Made by a program: the position numbers and the translations under genes. Shown here in pieces: positions 35,574 to 46,706 of a stretch of 64,000 nt of DNA (position 1 is its first letter; each line of letters starts with the position of its first letter). Under the pieces are notes generated by a model. It was not told the origin of the DNA, did not search any database, and worked only from the letters and a program-made list of their open reading frames with translations. Source of the DNA: Oceanospirillaceae bacterium ASP10-02a (GTDB taxonomy: Bacteria > Pseudomonadota > Gammaproteobacteria > Pseudomonadales > Balneatricaceae); assembly GCA_905182035.1 (NCBI GenBank), contig CAJIZL010000018.1:1-64000 (forward strand), written 5' to 3'.

Positions 35574-37099
35574 TAATCTAGTTCCGCCTCTGACTCAGTG
35601 GATAAATCTAGCCAAATAGTTTTGGTCTCTGTGTACTGGTCATGGGCTAACAGTGAGTTGTCTCGGCCACCAAAGCCAGACTGCTTGTAACCCCCAAAAG
35701 GAGTGCTCATATCCCCTTCGCTATAGCAATTAACACTCACTGTGCCAGCTTTAATAGCGCGGGCTACATTATGAGCACGGCGGCCATTACTAGTGAATAG
35801 GGAGGCATGTAAGCCATAACAGGTATCATTAGCTAGGGCCACTGCTTCTGCCGCGGAGTTAACAGTCATCACCGCTAACACCGGCCCAAACACTTCTTCT
35901 AGGGCGATGGTCATGTTGGGGGTCACTTGGTCAAAAATAGTAGGCTCAATAAACAAACCCTGCGCCAACTCCCCCTCTAACTTGATGGCACTGCCACCGA
36001 GTATTAACTCAGCACCCTGTTCTTGCGCTCCTTTAATATATGCCATCACCTTACTAAAGTGTTCTTGGCTGATCATGGCACCTAGTGCATTACGTGGATC
36101 CATTGGATCTCCAGTGATCCAGTCGCGGGTTTTTTCTAGCACTTTTCCCATCAATTGTTGTTTGATGGCACTGTGTACAATAAGCCGTGAATTAGATGAG
36201 CAGTTTTCGCCCATATTCCAAAATACTGCATTAACAACGTGTTCTGCCACTTCGTCTAAACGTTCTGCATCATCTAACACGATACAAGGGTTTTTACCGC
36301 CGCATTCCAACACCACACGTTTTAAATTACTCTGTGCTGAATACTGTAAAAACAGCCGCCCCACTTCCGTAGAGCCAGTAAACGACACTGCATCAATGTC
36401 TTGATGTAAACCTAAACTTTTACCACAGGTTTCCCCTAAACCCGGTAATACGTTAATCACCCCAGCTGGTACTCCAGCTTCATGGGCCAGTTGCGCTAAA
36501 CGTAAACATGTCATGCTGGTTTGTTCGGCGGGTTTAAGTATGACGCTGTTACCAGCTGCCAACGCTGGGCCTAATTTCCAAGCGGCCATTAACATAGGAA
36601 AGTTCCACGGCAACACACAAGCCACAACACCAATAGGTTCGCGCTGTATTAAACCCAAAGAAGTATCCCCAGAAGGGGATATTTGGTCATATATTTTGTC
36701 GATAGCTTCTGCATGCCATTGAATACAATCGATGGTTTCAGGCACATCAATGGCCACACAGTCTTTAATAGGCTTGCCGCTTTCAAGGGCTTCCATCACC
36801 GCCAATTCTTGCTCATTACGTTTGATGAGCTTAATGAATTTAATCATCACTTTTTTACGTTCAGAGGGGTGTTTTTTACTCCACACACCGGCTTCAAATG
36901 CCTGCCGTGCTTTGTCGACAGCAACGTCTACATCGGCCCTATCGCAGGCACTAATTTGGCCTATTTCCTGCCCTGTTGCGGGGTTTAAGGTACTAAAGGT
37001 TTCGCCGCTTATGGCTGGTGTATAACTGCCATTTATCCAAGCATTACTTGGGAAATCTATCTGCGCCGCGATGGCAAGGTATTCTGTTTGCGTTAACAT
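35573..37099 (-). CDS. NAD(P)-dependent aldehyde dehydrogenase (PuuC-like)
   Basis: A 508-aa aldehyde dehydrogenase. Conserved blocks include VACVLPWNFPMLMAAWKLGPALAAGN, SFTGSTEVGRLFLQYSA, LECGGKNPCIVLDD (general base Glu) and MGENCSSNSRLIVH with the catalytic Cys. The C-terminal end SGFGGRDNSLLAHDQYTETKTIWLDL is very like E. coli PuuC. The ATG at 37099 (MLTQTEYLA) is the natural start. The upstream extension overlaps the DHDPS-type gene. It is the middle gene of a three-gene operon with 4-bp and 1-bp junctions. Confidence 0.88.
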   Translation of the reverse strand: MLTQTEYLAIAAQIDFPSNAWINGSYTPAISGETFSTLNPATGQEIGQISACDRADVDVAVDKARQAFEAGVWSKKHPSERKKVMIKFIKLIKRNEQELAVMEALESGKPIKDCVAIDVPETIDCIQWHAEAIDKIYDQISPSGDTSLGLIQREPIGVVACVLPWNFPMLMAAWKLGPALAAGNSVILKPAEQTSMTCLRLAQLAHEAGVPAGVINVLPGLGETCGKSLGLHQDIDAVSFTGSTEVGRLFLQYSAQSNLKRVVLECGGKNPCIVLDDAERLDEVAEHVVNAVFWNMGENCSSNSRLIVHSAIKQQLMGKVLEKTRDWITGDPMDPRNALGAMISQEHFSKVMAYIKGAQEQGAELILGGSAIKLEGELAQGLFIEPTIFDQVTPNMTIALEEVFGPVLAVMTVNSAAEAVALANDTCYGLHASLFTSNGRRAHNVARAIKAGTVSVNCYSEGDMSTPFGGYKQSGFGGRDNSLLAHDQYTETKTIWLDLSTESEAELD

Positions 37100-37103
37100 G
37101 ATG

Positions 37104-38018
37104 TTATGCCTCAGTGGAATGGTTACAAATTTGCGCAATGGTGGTTTTAACAGTGCGCACGATGACTTCAAACTCGCGTTTAAGCTCGTTATTCATGTCT
37201 CGCAAAGGTTTACGTACAGGGCCTGTAACAATGCCCTCTAACTGGCAACCGTATTTGATGCACTGAACAAACTTACCACCCTGTTCAAGGGTTTGCATAA
37301 GCGGTAATAACGCCGTCATGATCTTACGGCCTTTAACAAAATCTTGCTCCACCACACAGGCATGGTAGAGCGCGTGGTGTTCTTTTGGCAAGAAGTTAGC
37401 AGCGCCTGCCACCCAACTCTGAGCCCCCCAAGCAAAAAATTCCAACGCTTGATCATCCATACCACAACTGAGTTGAATATGAGGAAAACGACGAGCCAAT
37501 AAATGTACCCTATTAATATCACCACTACTTTCCTTAATAGCACAAAAGTTAGGCCGCATGCTCAAACGTTCCAAACACGCTTCGTCCAGTGACACACCAG
37601 TTCGGTCTGGAAAGTTATACAACATAATAGGCAGGTTGGTGGCTCGTTCTACTGCTAAGCAGTGGCGTGCTAATTCTTCTGAGGTAGGAATGGCGTAATA
37701 AGGAGTGCCCAATAACAGGCAATCTACACCAGCCTTATCGGCCTCTTGAGCAAAATAAATGGCATCTTCTGTGCGTAACGCCCCCACACCAGCAATTAAT
37801 GGCACGCGGCCGCCTATGGCTTCTTTAGCTAGGGCAAACATTCGCACTCGCTCAGCTTTGTCCATGGCGTAATATTCGCCCGTGGTGCCACCGACAATAA
37901 TGCCCTGTACGCCAGCGGCGATGGCTCCATCTACAATTGCTGCAAAGCCTGCTTCATTAATCGAAAAATCGTCATTAAAGGGAGTAATGACGGGGACGTA
38001 AATACCCTTGAATTGCAT
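37104..38018 (-). CDS. Dihydrodipicolinate synthase family lyase/deaminase
   Basis: A 304-aa class I aldolase-fold protein of the DHDPS/N-acetylneuraminate lyase family. IVGGTTGEYYAMDKAER is the GTTGE loop, LYNFPDRTGVSL carries the catalytic Tyr, and FCAIKESSGD the Schiff-base Lys. Operon context with an amine oxidase and an aldehyde dehydrogenase, not lysine biosynthesis, favours a catabolic member such as the hydroxyproline-pathway deaminase (LhpC/HypD) or a keto-acid lyase. It is the first gene of the operon. Its promoter region contains the palindrome ATAACGTTAT at 38106. Confidence 0.82.
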   Translation of the reverse strand: MQFKGIYVPVITPFNDDFSINEAGFAAIVDGAIAAGVQGIIVGGTTGEYYAMDKAERVRMFALAKEAIGGRVPLIAGVGALRTEDAIYFAQEADKAGVDCLLLGTPYYAIPTSEELARHCLAVERATNLPIMLYNFPDRTGVSLDEACLERLSMRPNFCAIKESSGDINRVHLLARRFPHIQLSCGMDDQALEFFAWGAQSWVAGAANFLPKEHHALYHACVVEQDFVKGRKIMTALLPLMQTLEQGGKFVQCIKYGCQLEGIVTGPVRKPLRDMNNELKREFEVIVRTVKTTIAQICNHSTEA

Positions 38019-38105
38019 AGTAATCTCGCATTGTCTACAGTGTTGCTAGTTTAGAACCTGCCAAGCTGCTGGGTCAAACAACTTATTAGCCAACCCATAC
38101 ATTAC

Positions 38106-38115
38106 ATAACGTTAT
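38106..38115. promoter_or_regulatory. Palindrome upstream of the DHDPS-type operon
   Basis: ATAACGTTAT, within TACATAACGTTATATA, lies about 90 bp upstream of the DHDPS-family start in a 275-bp divergent intergenic region (38019-38293). It shares the half-site ATAAC/GTTAT with the inverted repeat at 33236-33250. It is a candidate shared LysR operator, but short and AT-rich. Confidence 0.35.
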
Positions 38116-38293
38116 ATAGGGCCCATGGAGGCACTACAGGTTTAAATCTTCAGCACCAATGTGCATTTACCAAGGTTAATTGTGCACTTACATCTAATCT
38201 GACAGTGTATTGCATATTGTTATTGGCATTATTATTGTATGCTGCTACTAGCATCATCCATTTTCTCGCTTTAGCTACCCTTGTACAAAATTC

Positions 38294-39439
38294 ATGCAAC
38301 TTCACGTTCACCAAAGTACCCTTGAACTAGGCCAAAGCCATTGGCAAAAATACCTTTCTATATCGGCAGATCCATTTAGTCAATACGCGTTTCACGCCGC
38401 TTTAGAATACAGTGGCAGCGTGGGTGGTGACAGCGGTTGGCAGCCTTTGCACCTTGAAATCACTAACGATGGCGAGCCCCTAGCTCTCATACCTAGTTAT
38501 GTTAAAACCCATTCGTGGGGGGAGTATGTATTCGATTTTGAATGGGCTAACGCTTATCAACGCTATGGCTTAGAGTATTACCCAAAACTTATTAGTGCAG
38601 TACCTTTTACCCCGTGTGCTGGCCCACGTATATTACTAGTCAAAGGTGCTGATTTATCCAAGGCTCTGACTTTTTTAACGCAGCAATTGCCCCACTTATG
38701 TGCCCAACTAAAGTTAAGTAGCTGGCATTGGTTGTTTGCTCAAAAGCCTGATTGGCAGCCTGCTCAACAGCAATTATGGCACCAGCGTACTGGCTGCCAG
38801 TACCATTGGTACAATCAAAATTACAGTCAATTCGCAGACTTTACCGCTCGTCTAACCTCACGTAAACGCAAATCTATTAATAAAGAACGCCGAGTGATTG
38901 CTGAACAAGGTATAAATTTTACCTGGCAACAAGGTAGCAGCATTAGCCCACAAGCCTTAAAAGAGTTTTATGCCTGCTATCAGAGCACTTATCTAAAACG
39001 CAGCCGGCAGGGTTACTTAACCTATAAATTCTTCTCTGAGTTACTCACTCAAATGCCAGACAACCTGTTACTGGTGACCGCGTCAAAAGATCAAACGCCT
39101 TTGGCCTACGCATTATTTTTTGTCGATGATCAAACACTTTATGGACGTTACTGGGGCTGTTTGGAAGAGGTGGATTTTCTTCACTTTGAGACCTGCTATT
39201 ACCAAGGCATTGATTATTGTATCGCCAATGGTATTTCTCACTTCGACGCAGGCGCCCAAGGTGAACATAAACTTGCTCGTGGATTTTTACCGCAACACAC
39301 CCGTTCTTACCACTATTTGGCAGAATCCGGGTTTAATGATGCCATCAAACAATACTGTGAAGCAGAAGCCCAGCAAATAGAGGCATACATGGGATGGGCA
39401 AAAACAGCCCTGCCTTATAAAACCGAAGAGCATGGTTGA
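38294..39439 (+). CDS. FemAB-like peptidoglycan/GNAT-fold protein (COG3146)
   Basis: A 381-aa protein of the FemAB_like (PF04339-type) family, an N-acyltransferase-fold group of unknown reaction. Diagnostic blocks are PFSQYAFHAALEYSGSVGGDSGWQP at the N-terminus, SRKRKSINKERRVIAEQGINFTW in the middle, and HFDAGAQGEHKLARGFLPQHTRSYHYL near the C-terminus. No signal or membrane segment is seen, so it is cytoplasmic. It lies 87 bp upstream of fadH on the same strand and could share its transcript. Confidence 0.85.
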   Translation: MQLHVHQSTLELGQSHWQKYLSISADPFSQYAFHAALEYSGSVGGDSGWQPLHLEITNDGEPLALIPSYVKTHSWGEYVFDFEWANAYQRYGLEYYPKLISAVPFTPCAGPRILLVKGADLSKALTFLTQQLPHLCAQLKLSSWHWLFAQKPDWQPAQQQLWHQRTGCQYHWYNQNYSQFADFTARLTSRKRKSINKERRVIAEQGINFTWQQGSSISPQALKEFYACYQSTYLKRSRQGYLTYKFFSELLTQMPDNLLLVTASKDQTPLAYALFFVDDQTLYGRYWGCLEEVDFLHFETCYYQGIDYCIANGISHFDAGAQGEHKLARGFLPQHTRSYHYLAESGFNDAIKQYCEAEAQQIEAYMGWAKTALPYKTEEHG

Positions 39440-39469
39440 CCTTTTAGTCATGAACCCCTTATAACTTGA

Positions 39470-41569
<2,100 letters not shown>

Positions 41570-41579
41570 GGCACTGAAT

Positions 41580-42425
41580 ATGGGATACAGTACATTTGAC
41601 CTAACCATCAACAACCATGTGGCCCATTTACGTTTCAATCGACCACAAAAATACAACACTATGAGCTTAGAATTTTGGCGGGAATTCCCCCACGCCATTA
41701 ACGCCATAGATGAAGGTGCTCAAGCTAGGGTATTGGTCATTAGTGGTGAAGGAAAGCATTTTTGTGCAGGTATGGATTTATCCGTATTTACCAGTGGTGC
41801 CATTAAACGGCCTAAAGACCCTGCCCGTCGCAATGAACACATGCGCCAACTAGTATTGCAGCTGCAAGCTATTATTAGCAGTGTAGAAAATATGCGCATA
41901 CCTGTATTAGCTGCAATTCAGGGGGGTGCCATCGGGGGCGCGTTAGACTTAGTATGTGCTTGTGATTGCCGTTATATGAGTGAAGATGCTTTTGTCAGCA
42001 TCGAAGAGATTCGTTTAGGCATGGCAGCAGATTTGGGTACCCTACAACGTTTACCTCGGCTCATAGCACCAGGCTTAGCGAAAGAATTAGCTTATACGGG
42101 CCGCAGAATGATGAGCCAAGAAGCCCTAACAAGCGGCTTAGTTAATCAAGTTTTTGGTGATGCAGAAACTATGCTAAAAGTAGTTATGGAACTCGCACAA
42201 ACCATAGCCAATCATTCACCTCTAGCGGTTCATGGATGCAAAGAAATAATGAATTATGGCCGCGACCACGACATTGCAAATGCCCTCAAATATCAGGCTA
42301 CATGGCAAGCGGGTATGTTACAGCCGGAAGTAGATATGATGGAAGCAATGACAAGCAAAGACCAAAAACGCAACCCAGAGTATGGTGACCTACTACCGAC
42401 AAACTCCGCCTTTATCAAGAGCTAA
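41580..42425 (+). CDS. Enoyl-CoA hydratase/isomerase family protein
   Basis: A 281-aa crotonase-fold enzyme. The oxyanion-hole segments are KHFCAGMDLSVF and AIQGGAIGGALDLVCACD, and EIRLGMAADLGTLQRLPR carries the Glu and Asp typical of delta3,5-delta2,4-dienoyl-CoA isomerases. With fadH 10 bp upstream, a dienoyl-CoA isomerase or hydratase role in unsaturated fatty acid oxidation is likely. The convergent flavin reductase gene ends 16 bp away. Confidence 0.87.
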   Translation: MGYSTFDLTINNHVAHLRFNRPQKYNTMSLEFWREFPHAINAIDEGAQARVLVISGEGKHFCAGMDLSVFTSGAIKRPKDPARRNEHMRQLVLQLQAIISSVENMRIPVLAAIQGGAIGGALDLVCACDCRYMSEDAFVSIEEIRLGMAADLGTLQRLPRLIAPGLAKELAYTGRRMMSQEALTSGLVNQVFGDAETMLKVVMELAQTIANHSPLAVHGCKEIMNYGRDHDIANALKYQATWQAGMLQPEVDMMEAMTSKDQKRNPEYGDLLPTNSAFIKS

Positions 42426-42441
42426 AATAGTTCAAACATAG

Positions 42442-43374
42442 TTAATCAGTATTTTTTATAATGCGATGTAACATTGTCTTTAAGGTCTCTGCTGCATTAC
42501 TATCTAGCCCGTCCAAAGCATTGCTCTCTGCTTTTTGGCAATCTTCAATTAAATGCTCAACCCGCTTCTGACCAGCCCCTGTGCCAGTAATTTTGGTACC
42601 AACATCCAACTGTTGAACACGGGCCATATTTTGTTTTTGCAAATCCATGGATAGTTCTAACAAGGTAGCTTGGTCCACCATAGTGCGCTTAGCTAGGTCG
42701 GCTAAACTCATGCTGTTTTCATTATACAAACACGCCAATACTCGCCACTCTTTGGTAGTTAAACCATCATCAGCCACTAATTGATGAAATTCTTCACCCA
42801 TCTGGTGAGTGGCCCGCGTCATGTAATATAACAAGTAGTTGTCAATAAAGTGGCTGACATCATTGGTCTCAACGGGAGACAAGGTTGGAATCGCTTCCGC
42901 TGTCGCATATGCACCACGGTAAAATACTAGCCCAGAGCCCGCTTTACCGCGTAAGCCCTTCACTTGGCCAACAATTATTTCATGGTCACCGCCATCGTAG
43001 GTAGCCCAAGCTTCACATTCAAAACTGGTTATGCTGCCTGGTAACATAGGCACACCACCAATGCCGTGCTCTACAGCTATATCAGCAAACTTGTCAATAC
43101 CACTGCGGGCAAATTTGTTGGAGATATCAACCTGCTCAGCACTCAATACATTAACTACAAAATGCTTGGCATTAATAAACGCATCTGAACTGTAGGCAGC
43201 TTTGGTAATGCTCCACAATATTAGCGGAGGATCCATAGACACAGAGTTAAAACTGCTGGCGGTGGCACCTACAGGATCTCCACTTGCGTCTAAACAAGTT
43301 ACTACGGTCACACCAGTGGCAAATGATGACAAGGCGTCGCGGAATTCACGGTTGCTAAAAGCTTCTGTGGACAT
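42442..43374 (-). CDS. Flavin reductase fused to a MarR-type domain
   Basis: A 310-aa two-domain protein. Residues about 1-165 form a flavin reductase-like domain (SSFATGVTVVTCLDASGDPVGATASSFNSVSMDPP). Residues about 180-305 form a MarR-like winged-helix domain (MGEEFHQLVADDGLTTKEWRVLACLY ... LADLAKRTMVDQATLLE). The same architecture is known for the reductase C1 of Acinetobacter baumannii p-hydroxyphenylacetate hydroxylase, where the MarR-like part binds the aromatic effector and relieves autoinhibition. No oxygenase gene is adjacent here, and the HpaB-type enzyme at 26406 has its own reductase, so the partner is unknown. Confidence 0.88.
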   Translation of the reverse strand: MSTEAFSNREFRDALSSFATGVTVVTCLDASGDPVGATASSFNSVSMDPPLILWSITKAAYSSDAFINAKHFVVNVLSAEQVDISNKFARSGIDKFADIAVEHGIGGVPMLPGSITSFECEAWATYDGGDHEIIVGQVKGLRGKAGSGLVFYRGAYATAEAIPTLSPVETNDVSHFIDNYLLYYMTRATHQMGEEFHQLVADDGLTTKEWRVLACLYNENSMSLADLAKRTMVDQATLLELSMDLQKQNMARVQQLDVGTKITGTGAGQKRVEHLIEDCQKAESNALDGLDSNAAETLKTMLHRIIKNTD

Positions 43375-43654
43375 TAAGGGGTTCCAAATTGGCAGTCAAG
43401 AATGGGTTCTATTATAAGCTTTAACCCAGCATACATAGAGAATTATTATATAAGAAACAGATAAAGAATAGCTAAAATTAATTCTAATAATATTTAATTA
43501 ACATGTTAATAAAAATTCCAAACATTGTAAACCCCTGATGAAAACAAATCATCTTATAAAATTAAAGCATAAGGTTATAACTATATTTGCATTTGCTAAT
43601 AAACCCTCATACAATGGGATTAAGCTAATTAATTCGCCCCAACTTGGAGACTCC

Positions 43655-44536
43655 ATGACTCAAGCTACACAGACTAAACCTGCGATTACCGCCTTTTTTG
43701 ACGAAGCAACATTCACAGTAACTTACATCGTGGCAGACCCAGACACTAATCAATGTGCCGTGATTGACACCGTATTAGATTACGATGCCAACACGGGCAC
43801 TACCCGCACAGACTCTGCAGACAAAGTAATTACAAGTATTAAAGCAAGAGGCCTAACCCTAGTTTGGTTGTTAGAAACCCACGTACACGCAGACCACCTG
43901 TCCGCTGCACCTTACATTCAGCAACAATTGGGTGGCAAAATTGCCATTGGTGAGAAAATTACTCAGGTTCAAGATAATTTTGGCACCTTATTTAATGCTG
44001 AAGATAGTTTTCCTCGCGATGGCAGCCAGTTCAACCATTTAATAACGCCTAACGAAGAACTAAAGATCGGCAATTTATCTATGACAGCACTTCACACACC
44101 AGGCCACACGCCAGCTTGTATGAGTTTTGTAGTGGGCGGCGCATGTTTTGTAGGAGATACCTTATTCATGCCTGATTACGGCACAGCGCGATGTGACTTT
44201 CCAGGTGGTGATGCCACAGCCTTGTACGAATCTATGGAACAAATTTTAAGTCTGCCAGATGAGACCCGTCTGTTTATGTGCCATGACTATGCTCCAGGTG
44301 GCCGAGAGTACCTTTGGGAAAGCACCGTAGCAGAATCAAAAGCCAGTAATATTCATTTGGCAGGCAAGACCAAAGAAGAGTTTATCGACATGCGCACGGC
44401 AAGAGATGCACAATTAAGCACGCCGCGTTTACTGTTACCTTCGGTGCAAGTTAATATGCGAGCAGGCCATATGCCACCTGTAGAAGACAATGGTACCGCT
44501 TATATTAAAATTCCTATTAACCAAATTGTCGCTTAA
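43655..44536 (+). CDS. Persulfide dioxygenase-like metallo-beta-lactamase fold protein
   Basis: A 293-aa MBL-fold protein of the ETHE1/Blh type. Iron-site motifs are LETHVHADHLSAAPYI, LHTPGHTPACM, and FVGDTLFMPDYGTARCDFPGG, with CHDYAPGGRE near residue 215. This family oxidises glutathione persulfide to sulfite and protects against sulfide. I chose the ATG at 43655, preceded by TTGGAGACTCC. The 39-residue upstream extension is AT-rich and non-conserved. A SulP transporter gene follows after 5 bp. Confidence 0.87.
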   Translation: MTQATQTKPAITAFFDEATFTVTYIVADPDTNQCAVIDTVLDYDANTGTTRTDSADKVITSIKARGLTLVWLLETHVHADHLSAAPYIQQQLGGKIAIGEKITQVQDNFGTLFNAEDSFPRDGSQFNHLITPNEELKIGNLSMTALHTPGHTPACMSFVVGGACFVGDTLFMPDYGTARCDFPGGDATALYESMEQILSLPDETRLFMCHDYAPGGREYLWESTVAESKASNIHLAGKTKEEFIDMRTARDAQLSTPRLLLPSVQVNMRAGHMPPVEDNGTAYIKIPINQIVA

Positions 44537-44541
44537 TTACA

Positions 44542-46266
44542 GTGATCAAAATACTCTGCAGTCCACTGACAAAACTACCCGCATTAAAATGGCTTAAAAT
44601 CTACAACACCAGCGCCTTGCAAGCCGATGCGATGGCCGCTTTGATTGTAACTATAATGCTCATCCCCCAGAGTTTGGCCTATGCCATGCTGGCAGGATTG
44701 CCTCCAGCCACAGGCCTCTATGCCAGCATACTGCCACTTTTAGCCTATGCTCTGTTTGGTTCTAGCCGCACGTTAGCCGTTGGCCCAGTAGCCGTTATTT
44801 CCCTGTTATCTGCTAATGCCGTGGGTTTAGCCCATATTACTAGTGGTTTAGACGTATTAACCTTATCTATGACCCTAGCCTTGTTATCGGGCATGCTCAT
44901 GTTAATAATGGGCTTATTGAAGTTAGGTTTTATTGCTAATTTATTAGGTCGCCCTGTAGTCATAGGCTTTATTACCGCCGCTGGCATTCTTATTGCCCTG
45001 GGCCAGTTGAAGCACATTTTAGGTATCCCTTTAAGCGGTCATAACTTACCCGAATTAGCCCATGGACTGTTGCAATACGGTAGCGATACACACCTTCTTA
45101 CTGCTGTCGTTGGTGTCGTAAGTATTGTATTTTTGTGGTGGGCTCGCACTCCCTTAACTCACTTGTTATGCTGTTTTATGAGCGCAACTGCAGCATCAAC
45201 GCTCAGTAAAATGGCGCCTGTCAGCGCAGTAGTCATTGCTATCTTATTGGTCTCAAACCTCGGTTTAGATCAACAAGGCGTTAAAGTAGTAGGCCATATT
45301 CCATCAGGGCTACCTAGTTTGGCATGGCCTGAATTAAGCTGGTTATTAGCCTCTACTCTGATGCCTCCAGCTATTATGATTAGCCTGATTGGTTATGTTG
45401 AATCTATTTCTGTAGCTCAAACCTTGGCCAATAAACGCCGTCAACAGATCGAGCCAAATCATGAGCTATTGGGCTTAGGTGCGGCTAATATAGCCTCTGC
45501 GGCCTCCGGGGGTTTTGCCGTAACAGGTGGCTTTTCGCGCTCTGTGGTGAACTTTGATGCTGGCGCACAAACCCCTATGGCAGGCGTATTTACTGCCGTA
45601 GGTATTGCTCTAGCGAGCCTTTACCTTACGCCCTACTTGGCTTTATTGCCTAAGGCCGTACTTGGAGCAACCATATTTGTGGCCGTACTCACCTTAATTG
45701 AACCTCACGAAATAAAATTCACATGGAAGTATAGCAAACACGACTTTGCCGCCATGATGATCACTATTGGTATGGTGCTATGTGTGGGTGTAGAAGCGGG
45801 TGTTATGGCAGGCGTAGTAGCCACTATATCGCTTATGTTATGGCGCACAAGTCGCCCTCATACAGCCATTGTGGGTCCAATTTCTGGTAGCGAACACTTT
45901 CGTAATATCACCCGCCACAATGTGGCACAATTTGAACAGGTCATTACCCTTCGTATTGATGAAAGTTTGTTTTTTGGTAACGTACGTTATCTAGACAACC
46001 AGTTCAATGCGTTACTAGCTCAGAGCCCCGGTGTAGAACATTTGATACTAATGGCTTCTGGGATTAACCATATTGATTCCAGTGCCGTAAAAAGCCTATT
46101 GGAATTCAATCAACGGTTACAAGACAAAGGGATTCAAATGCACTTGTCAGAAGTTAAAGGGCCAGTGCTGGATCGACTAAAAAGGGTTAACTTTGCTGAG
46201 CAATTAACCGGTACAATATACCTAAGCCAGCACCAAGCTTGGCAGGATTTAACCAAGGCACCATAG
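44542..46266 (+). CDS. SulP-family anion transporter with STAS domain
   Basis: A 574-aa membrane transporter: about ten to twelve hydrophobic helices, the SulP signature LIPQSLAYAMLAGLPPATGLYASILP near residue 40, and SRTLAVGPVAVISL. A cytoplasmic C-terminal STAS domain from about residue 455 contains LIMASGINHIDSSAVKSLLEF. Substrates of SulP proteins include sulfate, bicarbonate and dicarboxylates. Coupling to a persulfide dioxygenase gene suggests sulfite or sulfate movement (inference). The start codon is GTG at 44542. Confidence 0.88.
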   Translation: MIKILCSPLTKLPALKWLKIYNTSALQADAMAALIVTIMLIPQSLAYAMLAGLPPATGLYASILPLLAYALFGSSRTLAVGPVAVISLLSANAVGLAHITSGLDVLTLSMTLALLSGMLMLIMGLLKLGFIANLLGRPVVIGFITAAGILIALGQLKHILGIPLSGHNLPELAHGLLQYGSDTHLLTAVVGVVSIVFLWWARTPLTHLLCCFMSATAASTLSKMAPVSAVVIAILLVSNLGLDQQGVKVVGHIPSGLPSLAWPELSWLLASTLMPPAIMISLIGYVESISVAQTLANKRRQQIEPNHELLGLGAANIASAASGGFAVTGGFSRSVVNFDAGAQTPMAGVFTAVGIALASLYLTPYLALLPKAVLGATIFVAVLTLIEPHEIKFTWKYSKHDFAAMMITIGMVLCVGVEAGVMAGVVATISLMLWRTSRPHTAIVGPISGSEHFRNITRHNVAQFEQVITLRIDESLFFGNVRYLDNQFNALLAQSPGVEHLILMASGINHIDSSAVKSLLEFNQRLQDKGIQMHLSEVKGPVLDRLKRVNFAEQLTGTIYLSQHQAWQDLTKAP

Positions 46267-46315
46267 GGAAGGTCCAGCCTGGGTTACTTTGTTTTAAATA
46301 ACAGTGAGAAATGGT

Positions 46316-46657
46316 ATGGATTTTAGCGAATTAAAATGTGAAGCCTGTCGCGCTGATGCTCCAACGGTTACGGATAAAGAGTTAGCGACCTTAATGGGGG
46401 AAGTTCCAGGCTGGGCTCCCATTCTTGTGGACGGTGTCAAGCAGCTTCAGCGCCAATACAAATTCAAAAATTTTAAATTAGCTTTAGAGTTCACTAATCT
46501 ATTGGGAGACCTGGCCGAAGCAGAGTTTCACCATCCTGCTATTTTAACAGAATGGGGCAAAGTTACTGTCACTTGGTGGACTCACACTATCAGTGGTTTA
46601 CATCGTAACGATTTCATTATGGCGGCTAAAACAGACACACTATTAACCACAAGTTAA
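46316..46657 (+). CDS. phhB: Pterin-4a-carbinolamine dehydratase
   Basis: A 113-aa PhhB/PCD family enzyme that recycles the pterin cofactor after aromatic amino acid hydroxylation. The blocks [20 protein letters not shown] and [23 protein letters not shown], with the conserved His-His-Pro, are diagnostic. I use ATG at 46316; an in-frame GTG four codons upstream is possible. No phenylalanine hydroxylase gene is next to it. Confidence 0.92.
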   Translation: MDFSELKCEACRADAPTVTDKELATLMGEVPGWAPILVDGVKQLQRQYKFKNFKLALEFTNLLGDLAEAEFHHPAILTEWGKVTVTWWTHTISGLHRNDFIMAAKTDTLLTTS

Positions 46658-46706
46658 TTAGTAACTTACCCGTAAAACAGAAGATAGCATCGGATGCCTT
46701 GCCATT

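Noticed and set aside
35907-36404. Plus-strand 165-codon frame opposite the aldehyde dehydrogenase
   Set aside because: It is an antisense shadow of a clear aldehyde dehydrogenase coding frame.
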